Source: Cherax quadricarinatus (taxonomy: Eukaryota; Arthropoda; Malacostraca; Decapoda; Parastacidae). Taken from it: a DNA stretch of 64,000 nt. The notes below the pieces were generated by a model. The model was not told the origin of the DNA. It worked only from the letters and a program-made list of their open reading frames with translations, and searched no databases. Position 1 is the stretch's first letter; every line of letters starts with the position of its first letter. Below are positions 52,466 through 64,000 of the stretch, piece by piece. Both the position numbers and the translations under genes were made by a program. The DNA lies in NCBI RefSeq assembly GCF_038502225.1, contig NC_091369.1, positions 17,101,224 through 17,165,223 of the forward strand, read 5' to 3'.

Positions 52466-54309
52466 TTCTCACCAAAGTAATAAAGAAAGCCAAACAACTA
52501 TACTACTCCAGTAGATTCACAGACACTAGAGGAGATATAAAAAAGACCTGGAAAACACTCTCTCAGATTCTAGGGACCCACAAACTGAAAAAAACCAAGA
52601 ATATTGTCCTAACTAAACCTAATGAAACACCACTACATCCCACTGACACAGCTAACAAGATAAACGACTTCTTCTCAACCATAGGATCTAATCTCGCCAA
52701 TAAAATCCCACATACCAGTGCCCATGCCGGGGACTACCTAGATGGGAATTTCCCAAATTCCTTCTATCTTGCACCAACTGAGCCCTCGGAAGTCACCGAG
52801 ATTATAAAATCACTTAAAAACAACTCATGGAATCTGTCTAATGTCCCACCATTACCGTACAAGCGAGCGGCCCATATCCTTTCGCATGCTATTTCATTAC
52901 TTTTTAACAAGTCACTAGAAACTAGCACCTTCCCGAAACTACTCAAGATGGCAAGGGTTACACCAATACATAGAGGTGGTGACCCTACAGACTTAAACAA
53001 CTATAGGCCAATATCAAACTTACCATTGCTATCCAAAATCTTTGAGAAACTCGTGCACAGGAGACTATATTCATTTATAACAGCACAAAACATACTCAAC
53101 CCCTGCCAATTTGGATTTAGGAAAAATAAAAGCACTAATGATGCAATCATACAAATGCTAGATCTGCTTTACACAGCATTGGAAAATAAGAAATATCCAC
53201 TAGGAATTTTTATTGACCTAAGGAAAGCTTTTGACACAGTAGACCACGACATCCTACTCCACAAACTTGACCATTACGGTATAAGAGGCCATGCGCTTGC
53301 TTATTTCAAATCTTACCTTACTAATAGGTATCAGTATGTTACCATTAAAGACACAGCATCAACAACACGGCCACTTGATACTGGAGTTCTGCAGGGAAGT
53401 GTCCTTGGTCCCCTGCTCTTCCTCATATACATCAATGATATTCCAAATATATCCCAACACCTGAAACCCATTCTCTTTGATGACGACACGACTTATGCCA
53501 TCTCTCACCCTAATCTTGCCACCCTCAACACCATTGTTAACGAGGAGCTGATCAAAATATCGACTTGGATGACAGCCAATAAACTTACGCTTAACACTGA
53601 CAAAACCTACTATATTATGTTTGGTAGCAGAGCAGGAGATGCACAAATTAACATTAAGATCGACAACACTCTAATTACCAGACATAATGAGGGCAAATTC
53701 CTAGGCCTATACCTTGACAACAACCTGAATTTCAGCACCCATATCCAACACATAACCAAAAAAGTATCCAAAACAGTTGGGATCCTCTCCAAAATACGAT
53801 ACTACGTGCCGCAAAATGCCCTTCTCACACTATACCACTCGCTTATTTATCCATACCTCACCTATGCTATTTGTGCTTGGGGATCAACTGCAGCAACACA
53901 CCTAAAGCCAATAATAACCCAACAAAAAGCTGCAGTAAGAATAATCACTAAATCCCATCCCTGGCAACACACCCCCCCACTCTTCATAGATCTAAATTTA
54001 CTCCCTGTTCAGTACATCCACACTTACTACTGTGCAATCTACATCTACAGGACCTTAAACTCCAGTATCAACCTTGAACTAAAACGCTTTCTTGATAGTT
54101 GTGACAGAACCCACAGGCATAACACCAGACACAAACATCTCTACGACATTCCCCATGTCCGACTAAACCTTTACAAAAATTCAATGTATGTCAAAGGCCC
54201 TAAAATCTGGAACACCCTACCTGAGAACTCTAGAACTGCAGACACATTCATCACCTTCAAAACTACCATTAGAAAACATCTTATCTCCCTGATACACCCC
54301 GTCAACTAA
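52466..54309 (+). CDS. L2-like LINE reverse transcriptase, long open frame
   Basis: The frame is open from about 52466 without a stop to 54309 (about 610 codons); the Met at 52948 is internal. Upstream part: KKAKQLYYSSRFTDTRGDIK, NETPLHPTDTANKINDFFST. RT from the Met at 52948: LNNYRPISNLPLLSKIFEK, FGFRKNKSTNDAI, motif A FIDLRKAFDTVDH (D90), GVLQGSVLGPLLFLIYINDI, active site FDDD (177-180; the family has F-A-D-D), GKFLGLYLDNNL, then the C-terminal SKIRYYVP..LYHSLIYPYL and WNTLPENSR blocks. No RNase H. The 5' endonuclease half is missing or displaced. The change of Ala to Asp beside the two catalytic Asps is a single base and may or may not matter. Confidence 0.88.
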
Positions 54310-54698
54310 CTACACGAATACCACCTGGTTCACACTTACACTCACTCACCCATTTGACCATAAACAAAAATATTAATCTCAATCTTAAAATAATGAATCC
54401 TATGATACTCCAATACTGAAACTATGTACTGTGCCAAAACAAAAGCATTCACATTGCTAAACTCACAAACTAGTATTTAGTCACTTAGCCATAATACCAA
54501 CTTACCTCATAATTTGTAATATTTTAAAATAAAGAATTAAACTAAGTCTGCCCGAAATGCCTAGCCATGCTAGGCATTCTAGTGGTACACTCTGTAATAA
54601 TTATTTAACTACATGTAAACCACACAACAACCAAATTCTGTAAATTCAACATTGTAATCTTTATAGAGAATAAACTTTGAATTTGAATTTGAATTTGT
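54310..54698 (+). repeat. 3' UTR and (TTTGAA)n tail of the L2-like LINE
   Basis: Non-coding trailer with GCCTAGCCATGCTAGGCATT (54562, hairpin-forming) and AATAAACTTTGAATTTGAAT repeats at 54669-54696. Short 3' hexamer repeats like this are usual for L2/Crack/Daphne-type LINEs. Marks the 3' end of the insertion. Confidence 0.8.
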
Positions 54699-55865
54699 AT
54701 ACAACCACGATGACAAGGTTTTGGTTCTCGATCTTTACTGCCAAATCAACAACATCATTTGAAGTGTTTACTTATATACACATCTGCTATAACTATGTGA
54801 GGTTGATTGGTATAGTGTTATACCCCATTCTATGAATTTTACGAATTTATGAATAACACTACACACACTTGTATTAGAATGCACCAAAGTGGTTAGGCCA
54901 CTTACCTTCATTACCCCACCTCCCCTACCCCTACCTCCAATATTTCCATTCTTACCCATCCTCCTTCCTTCCCCTTTTTTACCACACCTCTGGTCATAAT
55001 TCGACTACTACTACGCACGATCCGAGAGAGGTGTTCTCCGTATTCGTCCGCATATTGTGCCTCAATACACAGATAAATATGAAGATAAATATGTCAGATA
55101 AATATGAAGCAGTATAAGCAATTTAGACCTTCTCAGATTCTAACTTTATTTTAGCAGACTTCCCCGAGTATAAAGTGTAATAACAAATTAACTGTAAAGA
55201 AGCGTAAACAAGTTTTGGCCACTTGTCTTTAGCTATATTACGGCTTAAACTCAAGAAGATTTTAGAACGAAATTCAATCGACTGATGCAATCTTGTCCAG
55301 TTTAATTTAAATAAACAACAATAGTATTATGGCCAATATAACGAGTATAAAGTAGATGCTGCCCTAACTTTTACAAGACCAACTTCCCTGGGAAGACCGA
55401 TGTCATCTTTGAAGCCAATAAATTGCTGAGGTGACCCTGGTAACCCAGTTTATGAATAAAATAATATGAGTTACAATGTTGCTCACGTACTTTCGTCATG
55501 GCCTAGCAACATTACTGTACCACTGCCGAAGCGGAACCATTATTGTGCTTTTCGTCCAATTTCGCTGACTATTTGCATGTTTAAAACACATTTAAGGATG
55601 GCGTTTTAAAAGCTGCAACAGAATAATAATGGCTTCATTTACAGTAAAAGTGTACATCACTGATTTACAATATGTTTGTTGTACATAGAATTTCTTTTCT
55701 ATGAACTAGTTAATCATTATATTACTATCTGAATTCTTGGTGTCAATAAGCAGGTCAATACACAAGATATTAGTGCCAGAAGATTTCGTATAGGACATTG
55801 GGTTTTGCTTCAGTTTTTGTTCTTCAGTATATAGTAATTATCTTGGTCATACAGCTACAGTGTAC
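54699..55865. other. No recognisable gene
   Basis: About 1.2 kb of AT-rich sequence without convincing open frames. A stretch at 54890-54960 (GTTAGGCCACTTACCTTCAT, then pyrimidine-rich) resembles the trailer after ORF1 at 8310-8400. Confidence 0.5.
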
Positions 55866-56145
55866 GCACTATACTTGAGTCCTGGAGATGGGAAGTGCAT
55901 TGATTCACCTCAGGGAACATTTATGAAGGGATTCAGGGAAACCGGCAGGACGGACTTGAGTCCGGGAGATGGGAAGTACAGTGTCTGCACTCTGAAGGAG
56001 GGGTGTTAATGTTGTAGTTTTATAACTAATGCGAGCATTCCACTGGCAAGACTGTAATGGAGTGAATGATGATGAAAGCTTTTCTTCTTCGGACCACCCT
56101 GCCTTCGTGAAAAACGGCCGATGTGTTAATAAAAAACAAAAACCT
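55866..56145 (+). repeat. RTE-like LINE 3' UTR fragment
   Basis: Close to 32700-32955: GATTCAGGGAAACCGGCAGG, GGGAAGTACAGTG, TGCACTCTGAAGGAGGGGTG, GATGATGAAAGC and GGCCGATGTGTTAA, then an A-rich end. The first 40 bases (GAGTCCTGGAGATGGGAAGT) are repeated at 55960. No coding part. Confidence 0.78.
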
Positions 56146-57314
56146 TTATTTCCTGGAGTTTGAAGATTTTTAAATCCATTTTTAGGTGTGGAAGATTAGT
56201 GCTTCAGGCTTATCCCATGAAAGTTGTATGATCTTCACGGAAAGATTTGAAGACATCACAATGAGATTCAACAAAAGAAAAGCGGTTCCTCCAAACTCTC
56301 TCTCTCTGAAGAGACACACACGTATATCTCTTGGGTCTTTTAACGGAAGGTCTGATTGCTTTCTGTGGGACCCAGGATGTCCCGGGAGGTTCAGACTACA
56401 GCTACATCAACATACACTCCTTTGCCAGGACCATCTTGGAAACTGTGAAAGTAGTTTTGATGACTCCTTATTTCCTCTGAACTGACAGATTAAGTACTAT
56501 TGAAGAGATCGTCATGCTACTGACTGCATGTACCACCGTACACGCAGTGTTAATTGTCGCAAATCAAAATCCTTTAGCTGTTGTTTTGGCAAGGGTAAAA
56601 AAAAAAAACAAGGAAACATGCTCAGTCTGATGGCTTTCCAAATAAGTCACGAAGCCGTGTGCATAGTCGAATACTAACAGGGTGTTGCTGCAGCTTAACG
56701 ATCGTTGCCGCAGAGCACCTGCCTCCTACTTTATATGCAACAAAGTACCATGTGAATCGTGAAAAGTATTGAAGCTGGATGCAGAATTCATTAGTCCATG
56801 TGACTTCGGATGAATACTGGAAAAAATGAATACTTTCCTGTTGGATGAGGTGATATATCTCTGTAATTCGTATTACAAACACATATTACAAACACGTTCT
56901 GCTAAATGGCCTGTGGCCATTAAATACCAGCATTTATTACTCTTAAGAACAACAGCATTCAACATCAGCTGTTATTGAGTTGCCATGAATTTCCATCACC
57001 ACTAATATTAGCAGTATCACAGATACCAAATTATAACAAATTTAACAAATGCCAGGGAGCAAGAAGAGTTACAGCTCATAGACTCAAACTTATGACAAAA
57101 CTCTTGTATGTGAATCACCTGAAAGCAAATGAGTAATTAAACTAAAAGGTGATTTTTGTGGCTTGTTCTTCAATCTGATTAACAGGCATTTACTAGTGGC
57201 AGAAATTATTTAAAACAAGTGTGGGAGTGCCCTTGCATGTTCATTGGCTTTCAACTGACTAGTGAAGGAATGCAGGATGTTTATTTGTAAATGATGCAAC
57301 AACAGCTTTTCTAT
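56146..57314. other. No recognisable gene
   Basis: The 99-aa frame at 56186 and the 86-aa minus frame at 56622 have no domain and no coding-like composition. An A-run at about 56598-56610. Nothing further. Confidence 0.5.
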
Positions 57315-57712
57315 CCAAAAACCTGTATTATTATTATTATAATCAAAAAAGAAGCGCTAAACCACAAGGGCTATACAGCGCTGCAGGGTAGGGAAGGAAG
57401 CCAGGGTATTGGGCGGTAGAAGTGGGGAGGGATGATCAGTAAGTTACAGAAAACAGCGGGGCAGGGGATATTGCGGGGGTAGAGGGCAGCAAGAGATTGA
57501 GGTAGAAAGGGCTGAAGGTATCATCAGAGTTTGTGAAGTAATTCAGTTGTTGTCAAAAAGTCAATGAGAGAGTCCGGATGAAAGGTGGGTCCATCAGCGA
57601 GAAGGGAAGGTAAAGAGAGAGCAGCGGAATGAAGATGAAGTTGGAGGTATATTCTGCGTGCTCGTTGATAAAGTGGGCAGTCTAATAGAATGTGGCTGAC
57701 CGATAATGGAAC

Positions 57713-58750
57713 CTAACAATTCTCACAGAGAGGAGCAGGGCGCCTCTCCATGAGATATCCATGAGTAAGACGAGTATGGCCAATGCAAAGACGGGAGAGA
57801 GTAGTCTCCCAACCTCGACACTGGTGACAAGAAGTTGGCCAGTAACCAATACTCGGTTTAATAGATTGAAGTTTGTTACTGAGCAGAGTAGACCAACGTT
57901 GTTGCCAACTGGTGTGAAGGTGGGTAGCTATTGCAGCAAAATAGTCCGTAAATGGAACACCTCTATATGAAACTGGTAGGTCATGTACTGCTGACCGCGC
58001 AGCAGTGTCTGCCTGTTCATTGCCCTGTACGTCAACATGACCAGGGATCCAACAAAAAACAATATCTTTATGCTTGGTAAAGATGCGGCATAGCCAAAGT
58101 TGGATATGGAGGACTAAGGGGTGAGGTGTATCAAATTTCTGTATAGCCTGTAAAGCACTAAGGGAGTCTGAGACAACCACAAATAATGACACAGGCATAG
58201 ATGCAATACGGATTAGTGCTGCAAGAATGGCATACAATTCAGCAGAAAAAATACTAGCCGAAGATAGTAAATGCCCTCGTACGATGCTGCCCGGAAACAC
58301 TGCTGCCAATCCTACGCTGTCAGAAGACTTAGAGCCATCTGTGTACACTGCAATGGCATGAGAATGAGAGTGGAAGTGGTCAAGAAAAAGAGAGCGGGAA
58401 GCTACCGTAGACAATTGGGCTTTCGAGCAAGGGAGTGAGAAAGAACAGACTCGAACAGCTGGAACTTCCCAGGGGGGTAGGGAAAAGTGAGATGCTACAT
58501 GAACATAGAAAGGTGGTAATTGAAGAGAAGACAAGGCTAATGTAGGCGAAGAGAGAAGGGACGGAGCAAACAGGGGCGGGAAACAAATAATGTCTACTAA
58601 TGTCAGTGACCATTCTATAAATGGAAGGATTGCGGAGATCATGAGAGCGTACATAGTAGTGAAGGCAATGGGCATCACGGTGATCGGATAAGGATGGAAC
58701 GTTCGCTTCTGCATAGAGGCTCTCAACAGGGGAAGAGTGAAAAGCACCAA
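57713..58750 (-). pseudogene. ORF2 RNase H and C-terminal region, I-like LINE copy 3
   Basis: 345-aa open stretch: linker, then RNase H with the catalytic set YTDGSKSSDSVGL (D138), SAELYAIL (E171), VVSDSLSALQAI (D194) and WIPGHVDVQGNEQADTAA (D248), all four acidic residues present. RNase H removes the RNA strand during integration in I-type elements. It ends at 57713 within a Cys-rich tail whose remainder is shifted (to about 57550). Only the frame joint upstream is damaged. Confidence 0.9.
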
Positions 58751-58788
58751 GGCATAAACATAATCCTTGGTGATGAATGAGGTTAAGG

Positions 58789-59094
58789 CTAGAGAGGGGC
58801 AGCAGGAGAGGCCGCTGAATAGATCTGGTCACCATAATCAAGTTTCGATAAAATGAGGGTGGAATGTAGGCGAAGGAGAGTTCGACGATCAGCTCCCCAT
58901 GAAAGACGAGCAAGGGTTTTAAGAAGGTTCAGCCGGCTGTGACAAGTTGCCTTCAGAGAGGTAATGTGAGGTTTCCAGGATAACCTACGGTCAAAGAGGA
59001 GGCCTAAAAGCCTGACTGTATCACGTTCAGGGATACGGGAGCCATAGAGATACAAAGGATGATCGGAGATGACAGAGCATCTAGTGAAAATAAT
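58789..59094 (-). pseudogene. ORF2 thumb segment, I-like LINE copy 3
   Basis: 59055-58789 reads VRLLGLLFDRRLSWKPHITS and LILSKLDYGDQIYSAASP, the region after the RT palm. It follows a TAA at about 59095 and is itself cut by a frameshift near 58790. Confidence 0.85.
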
Positions 59095-60228
59095 TTAGCG
59101 AGTTTTGGTACTGGAAAATTTAAACCCATGTGTGGTGGCCCAATTGGAAACACGGTCGACCCCATGCTGGAGAGAAACTGTAATGAGGTGACAGTCAGCG
59201 CCTGCACAGGCAATAACGAAGTCATCAACATAGAGTGATGACCAAATATTGGATGGAAGACTAGAGGCCAAATCATTTATAGCAAGGAGAAAAAGTGATG
59301 TGCTCAGAACACATCCCTGGGGGACACCTTCAGCTTGGATAAAGTCCGGGGAGAGCACATTATTAACCTGAACATGGAAATGTCTACCAGTTAAAAAGTT
59401 CTTAAGGAAGGATGGTAGATTCCCTCGGAGGCCTAAGGAGTGGGCTTGGGCCAAAATATTATACCTCCAAGTTGTGTCATATGCCTTCTCAAGGTCAAAA
59501 AATATGGCAATAACTGAGTGGTTATTCGCAAAAGCATTGCGAACATACGTATCCAAGCATGGTAAGGGGTCTATGGAAGAACGGCCCTTACGAAAGCCAT
59601 ATTGACGAGTGGAGAGACTGTTGTGTGTCTCTAAATACCACACTAAACGTCTATTTACCAGGCATTCCATCACTTTGCAAACTGCACTGGTAAGAGCAAT
59701 GGGACGATAGTGGGAGGCTTCATGTCCCGTAGTACCCGGTTTGCGGAAAGGGAGAACAAAAACAGATTTCCACAGCTGTGGAAAAACTCCTTGTGACCAA
59801 ATAAGATTGAAAAGGTGTAATAGGACTGCAAGGGCTGACTGATGTAAATGTTGTAGCATACGAATATGAATGTCGTCGGGCCCAGCTGCCGATGATCGGC
59901 AAGCTGAGAGTGTTGCCTCCAGTTCCTGAAGTGTAAAAGGCACATTATACTGTTCTTCTCTGAGAGAAGAAAAGTCCAAGGGTGCTAACTCTCTGGTAGA
60001 CTTTGAGGAAAGAAACGAGGGACATAGATGGAGCCCCTGAGAAATATGGACCAGATGATTGCCAATTTCATTGGCAACATCTAGTGGGTTTGCTATATCA
60101 ACACTGGCAACCCGCAGAACAGGAGCCGGGTCAGGAGAATATTTACCACTCAGTTTTGGTACTTTTTTCCAGACTGCACTCATAGAGGAAGCAGAGGTGA
60201 TGGTGGATAGACATAATCTCGCCAGCAA
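59095..60228 (-). pseudogene. ORF2 reverse transcriptase, I-like LINE copy 3
   Basis: 377-aa open stretch holding nearly the whole RT: AAGPDDIHIRMLQ (about 114-126), ASHYRPIALTSAVCKVMECL (171-190), QYGFRKGRSSIDPL (209-222), motif A FFDLEKAYDTTW (D246), GVPQGCVLSTSLFLLAIND (301-319) and active site YVDD (333-336), all key residues intact. Ends KTR at a TAA where the family continues, so the full protein is not made. RT copies the element RNA at a nicked target. Confidence 0.92.
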
Positions 60229-60555
60229 GTGCGTTTAATGTGACGGATGACACGGCTAGCAATTGCACACTTCTGCTTAAAATCAAGAAGTCTCTCCATG
60301 GTTCTATTGTACCGGTGCCTGCCCCACACAGCGTTTTTCAAACGTACTGCACGAGCACAAGCAGGAGACCACCAAGGCACGCATTTCTGAGAATGCTTGC
60401 CCGAAGTTTGGGGTATAGAATGAGAAGCTGCGGTTAAAACGGAGAACGAGAAGAGGTGTAAAAGATCATCAATGGAGGACGAAGAAGGAACCTCACTAAA
60501 AACAGTTAGTTGTGAGTAAAGGTTCCAATTTGCCTGATCAAACTGCCAGCGTGGG

Positions 60556-61173
60556 TTACGAAGAGGTGGTGAATATGAAGGTGATGTCTAATGCAGTGGA
60601 GGAAGAGCAGACTGAGAGATCGATACAAGAGAGAGTATGAGTACGAGGATCAAAATGGGAGTGAGTACCTGTATTTAAAACATGGAGGGGGTGGGTAGCA
60701 AGAAAAGCCTCTAACTGAATGCCACGGGAATCACAGTGAGACCACCACCAGAGGAAATGATGGGCATTAAAATCGCCAAGTAACAGAAGTGGTGGCGGTA
60801 ATGACGAAACAAGAAAGGCAATATCTGGGATAGATAATGCCCGAGAAGGAGAGAGATACAAAGAACAGAGCATATACCACCTATGCAAGTGGATACGGGC
60901 TGCTGTGTAATGCAGCCAAGTACGAACAAATAGCTGATGGTATGGAATATCAGTGCGTAGAAGAAGGGCACTTTCATTAAAGGTCCCATCAGGAAAAGGA
61001 TCTGAAGAATACAATAAATTATAGCCTGAGATGGGATAGATAACAGCAGATTGTAATTTTGGTTCCTGTAAGCAAACACCAACAGGAGAAAACTGGGAGA
61101 GCAACATCTGAAGCTCACCCCGATTACCCCTGAGGCCGCATTTATTCCACTGTGAATAGACCATGACTGGCAA
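60556..61173 (-). pseudogene. ORF2 endonuclease (APE type), I-like LINE copy 3
   Basis: Starts MPVMVYSQWNKCGLRGNRGE, 36 bp after the ORF1 stop. AP-endonuclease motifs: VCLQEPKL (catalytic Glu), LLLLGDFNAHHFLWWW (Asp-Phe-Asn), and a SCIDLSV block (S-C-I-D in place of the usual S-x-x-D). It ends prematurely (TTSS) where the frame shifts; the continuation (60545-60230) includes CARAVRLKNAVWGRHR. It nicks target DNA to prime reverse transcription. Confidence 0.88.
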
Positions 61174-61208
61174 CGATAAAGATACCTGAAGTCCGCAAAT
61201 AAGGGTGC

Positions 61209-63139
61209 CTACAGACTAGAAGGGTTAGAAAAGTCCACATGCGGTGGCAAAGGAAAACGTTCAAGCAGAGAAGGAACAGTGCGCTGTGAAGAAAGGAGTT
61301 GCGCAGATGGAGAAGAGGAAAGAGAAGGAACACGGGGTGGATCAGTGTCCATTGATGGTTTGGTCTCAGCAATATATTCAGAGATTGCTTCAAGTGTTTC
61401 AGAGTTCAGAGACGTCGTATGGGAGACAATATTGGAGATGGAAGGAGGGGGAGTTTGAGTAAAGATCGGGACTGTAACGGACTGTACCATGGTAGGGGGG
61501 GGGGACGAAAGGGTGGAGGGAGCTGGAGAAGTGTGGGAGGGGACAGAAGAGGCAGAAACCTGGGAGGTGCCAGAAGAGGAAGAAACTTGGGAGGGGACAG
61601 GGGAGGAAGGCACAGTACGCAGAGGAGGATGAACCTCCACACTTGTAACGGAGCCAGTGAAAGGGGAAGACCCAGGTACAGAGACCGGGAAGGTAAAATG
61701 TGGAGGTGGATGAAGGTAAGGAGGGGTTAAAGGAGGTTTGTTGGACCTCTGAGAAGTAGAGGAATGATTGGGAGGAGGTGTCGTACAAGGTCTTGTCGAT
61801 ACCGGGGTTTGTGAGGGAGAACATGAAGAAGTGAGGACAGACTGAGGTGTTGAAGTAGGGACGTCTGAGACCAGGACAGCGAAAGAATTAGATACAGAAG
61901 TGACTATGGGACTGGCAACTGCAGAGGAGGCTGCAGAAGATGGGACCCCAGAAGTGGAGGGACGTTTTGAAACACGAGAATAAGAAACACAGGGTAGTCT
62001 CCCTTGGAGGCGGAGATGAGAAACTGCCATAGCATAAAGGAGACCTTCTGCCTCTTTGAGGCAACGAATTTTCCGCTCATTTAAGTAGACCTGGCAACAG
62101 CAAGAGTATGAAGGGTGAGCCTCATGACAATTAAGGCAAGAGGGAGGTCGACTGCAAGGCATATTAGAATGGTCATCGGCACCACAGACTGGGCATTTGG
62201 CTATAGATCTGCAATATTTTGCTGGGTGGCCAAATCGCCAGCAATTCCTACACTGTTGAGGTGTAGGGATCACCTTCCGAACTTGTAACCAATGTACTGC
62301 TACATAAACAGAGGATGGGAGTTCATGGCTGTCAAAAGTTAAACGAGCCACATTACAAGGGTAACATCTTTGCCTGTGGGCAGGAAGAACATAAGTGTCT
62401 ATCTTGAGAATTGGGAGATCTTGGAGTTCCAGCTGTTCGAGAATGTCATTGCCACATGTCTGGAATTTCTGTTGGACTATGGTATGGGGCAGAATAACAG
62501 TACCACTACAAGAATTGAGGGAATGATGTTTTTTGATAGTGATAGGAATAGTATCGATATGTGAAAGAAGAGAAAGATCATGAGCTTGGGTTGAATTCTG
62601 GACTGTGATGATGCACGTACCACTCTAAGAGCATGAAAGGAAATATCTGTACCAACGTGGCGAAGAAGCACTTTGCCAATACTATGGTCGGAAAGATAGG
62701 CAGTAGAAGAAGTCGGTCTTAAAGTAAAGAATTTAGTCCATTGTGTGGTCCGAAACTGAGTGTGAAGAGGGAGCGCATGGTGTGTCGGTCTTTTCCGAGT
62801 AGAATGGGAAGGTAACGAAGTAACATCATTAGAAGATTGTCGTTGGCATATAGAAATGGGACCAGAGTCGGTCTGATGTGGGACGGGCTGGCGATTCAAA
62901 AATCGCCACACCGTAGAGGGAGAGGCCGGAAGCATAGTCAAAGGAGAGCGGAGGTCAGACAAATCAAAGGAGTCAGTCGAAACCCCGGCACCTGAAGCGG
63001 GTGATGAAACAGCACCAGCAAGAGGTACAGGGGCCTTAGGAGTGTCCAAAGAGTGGCCAAAAGATGAGGCGAGGTCAGAATGGGGTGTGGTAACAATAAG
63101 GGGCCTTGGGGTAGTGGGGTCATGGATCGGGTACTCCAT
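61209..63139 (-). pseudogene. ORF1 (gag-like), I-like LINE copy 3
   Basis: Met at 63139 follows a T-rich tract (minus strand of 63155-63225), as in copies 1 and 2. The N-terminal part (63139 to about 62625) is Ser/Pro-rich and then globular. A frameshift near 62625 moves the rest to another frame, open again from 62351 (380 aa). Zinc knuckles: CRNCWRFGHPAKYC, CPVCGADDHSNMPC and CLNCHEAHPSYSC, all with their Cys and His in place. Then a long Pro/Ser/Thr-rich tail to a stop at 61209. RNA-binding protein of the element's particle. Confidence 0.9.
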
Positions 63140-63881
63140 GGTTAGGTTACTTCTTTCTTTTTGTTTTTAAGAAAAAAAAAGAAAGAAGAAAAGAAAATAA
63201 AAATAAAAAAAAGAATAAAAAAACGGGGGACCAGGGAGGGATAGTTCCTAGGGGGAATGAAAGGGCCAGAAATCTCCCTCTGCGCCCAAGAGGACCTCAG
63301 CATCGCAAGTAGCGCAGATGCAACATGGAACCCGTGCCATACCCTACCCTTCATGCCAGTAAACCAGCAATCTGGGATAGCAACCTCACATCTGCCGAGC
63401 TACCTCGGTGGACAAAAGAGAGGGCGGCCGGATATCCGCCACAAAGCATACCTCCTTCAGCCACCACCCCCGGAATCCGAAAGGTGGCTTCCAGAGATAC
63501 ACCTGTCGCCCGAAAGACACCCAAAGCCACCCTCCGGGATACCGGAGAGGGATCGGGACATCCCCAGGCGATCCAGATTCCACAGCAAACTACGCCACCG
63601 CCAAGAACCTCAACGGAATGGGATGGACCCTGTTACCCTTTCCCCTACCTAGGTACTAGCGCGCCTGTGGGAAAAAACCCATAGGTCAAAAAGAGGAAGG
63701 GCAAAAGGGAGGGGTGGAGAGGAGGAGGAGGAGGAAAGAAAAAAAAGGGAGGATGGGGAGAATGTGATAGGGAAGGGGGGATTGGGGGTAATTAGGTTCA
63801 GTCTGAGGAAGGAGACATACAGGTCTAATTCCTCAGACCAAGAGCCTCTTCACCACGCCAAGGAGCCCCCCTTGAAGAGGA
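63140..63881 (-). promoter_or_regulatory. 5' UTR / presumed internal promoter of I-like LINE copy 3
   Basis: About 740 bp between the element start and ORF1 Met. Strongly purine/pyrimidine-biased at both ends (63680-63790 and 63155-63225). Plus-strand frames here (63257-63684) are Pro-rich by composition and not supported. By family knowledge, I-type LINEs carry an internal Pol II promoter at the 5' end; no element is identified by eye. Confidence 0.5.
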
Positions 63882-64000
63882 CCAAAAACCTGTAAAAACT
63901 TACTCATTGAATTTCGTAAACTATAGCATCAACTGTCTGGTTAGTGATGTTATATTTTTGCCAAAGAATATCGTGAATCGTGATGGAGGTGTCACGCCTA

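Larger units (their letters stand above)
57328..63881 (-). mobile_element. I-like LINE, copy 3, full length with target duplication
   Basis: 6,554 bp on the minus strand between a 13-bp duplication CCAAAAACCTGTA (57315-57327 and 63882-63894). The 5' end CTTCAAGGGGGGCTCCTTGG lies at 63877-63858 after a few leader bases; the 3' end is GGTTTAGCGCTTC...(TAA)n at 57328-57360. Order: 5' UTR of about 740 bp, ORF1 (63139-61209), 36-bp gap, ORF2 (61173-57713). One frame break in ORF1 and several in ORF2. Best-preserved copy of the family in the window. RNase H plus (TAA)n tail point to the I group; the exact clade (I, Nimb, LOA) is open. Confidence 0.93.

Noticed and set aside
56186..56485. 99-aa frame as a possible host gene
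   Set aside because: No recognisable domain, no supporting exon structure, and it follows directly on RTE 3' UTR debris.
63257..63684. Pro-rich plus-strand frames in the last kilobase
   Set aside because: They lie antisense in the 5' UTR of the I-like LINE; no domain, and the paralogous copies 1 and 2 do not preserve them.

Overview
This is eukaryotic nuclear DNA, most likely from a decapod crustacean. The evidence is the mixture of repeat families (tRNA-derived SINEs with the usual decapod head, CR1-like, RTE-like, L2-like and I-like LINEs, a Penelope-like element, long TG/AC microsatellites) and the absence of any bacterial gene organisation. That placement is inference. I found no protein-coding host gene: nearly every long reading frame is retrotransposon protein, mostly decayed. 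The only host-type genes are three identical initiator tRNA-Met genes and a fourth split by a SINE.

Layout. 1-5.0 kb: plus-strand Ty3/gypsy element (copy A) cut by the window edge, with a truncated 3' LTR fused to CR1-like LINE debris (5.0-6.35 kb). 6.5-18.5 kb: repeat unit I, which holds a tRNA-iMet gene, a 24-bp minisatellite and an inserted gag-like ORF1, and is split by a complete gypsy element on the minus strand (copy B, 8,799-16,467; two 1,085-bp LTRs; CTAGG target duplication). 18.5-30.0 kb and 37.3-48.8 kb are the arms of a large inverted duplication (about 11.5 kb each, spacer about 7.3 kb). Each arm carries a tRNA-iMet unit, a decayed I-like LINE, a mini-LINE and other LINE debris. 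The spacer (30.0-37.3 kb) is a further diverged unit filled with nested LINEs, a mini-LINE and the SINE-split tRNA. 48.8-51.5 kb: Penelope-like fragments in inverted orientation. 51.5-54.7 kb: L2-like LINE with a long open RT frame. 57.3-63.9 kb: full-length I-like LINE on the minus strand with a 13-bp target duplication.

The strongest biology is in the gypsy pair. The domain order is Gag - protease - integrase - RT - RNase H, the reverse of ordinary Ty3/gypsy and diagnostic of the Gmr1 type, and the Gag carries a SCAN-like capsid segment. Both copies share the same lesions: a TAG just after the integrase catalytic Glu, a TGA between integrase and RT, FDN in place of xDD at the RT active site, and an RNase H frameshift. 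This suggests spread of a defective lineage by enzymes supplied in trans. The pre-insertion site of copy B survives in a paralogous unit at 36,605. Other points are the tandem/inverted tRNA-iMet units, a 166-183 bp mini-LINE that keeps both ends of the 6.5-kb I-like LINE, CR1-like 3' ends that repeatedly abut (AC)n tracts, and hammerhead-like motifs in an old retroelement relic.
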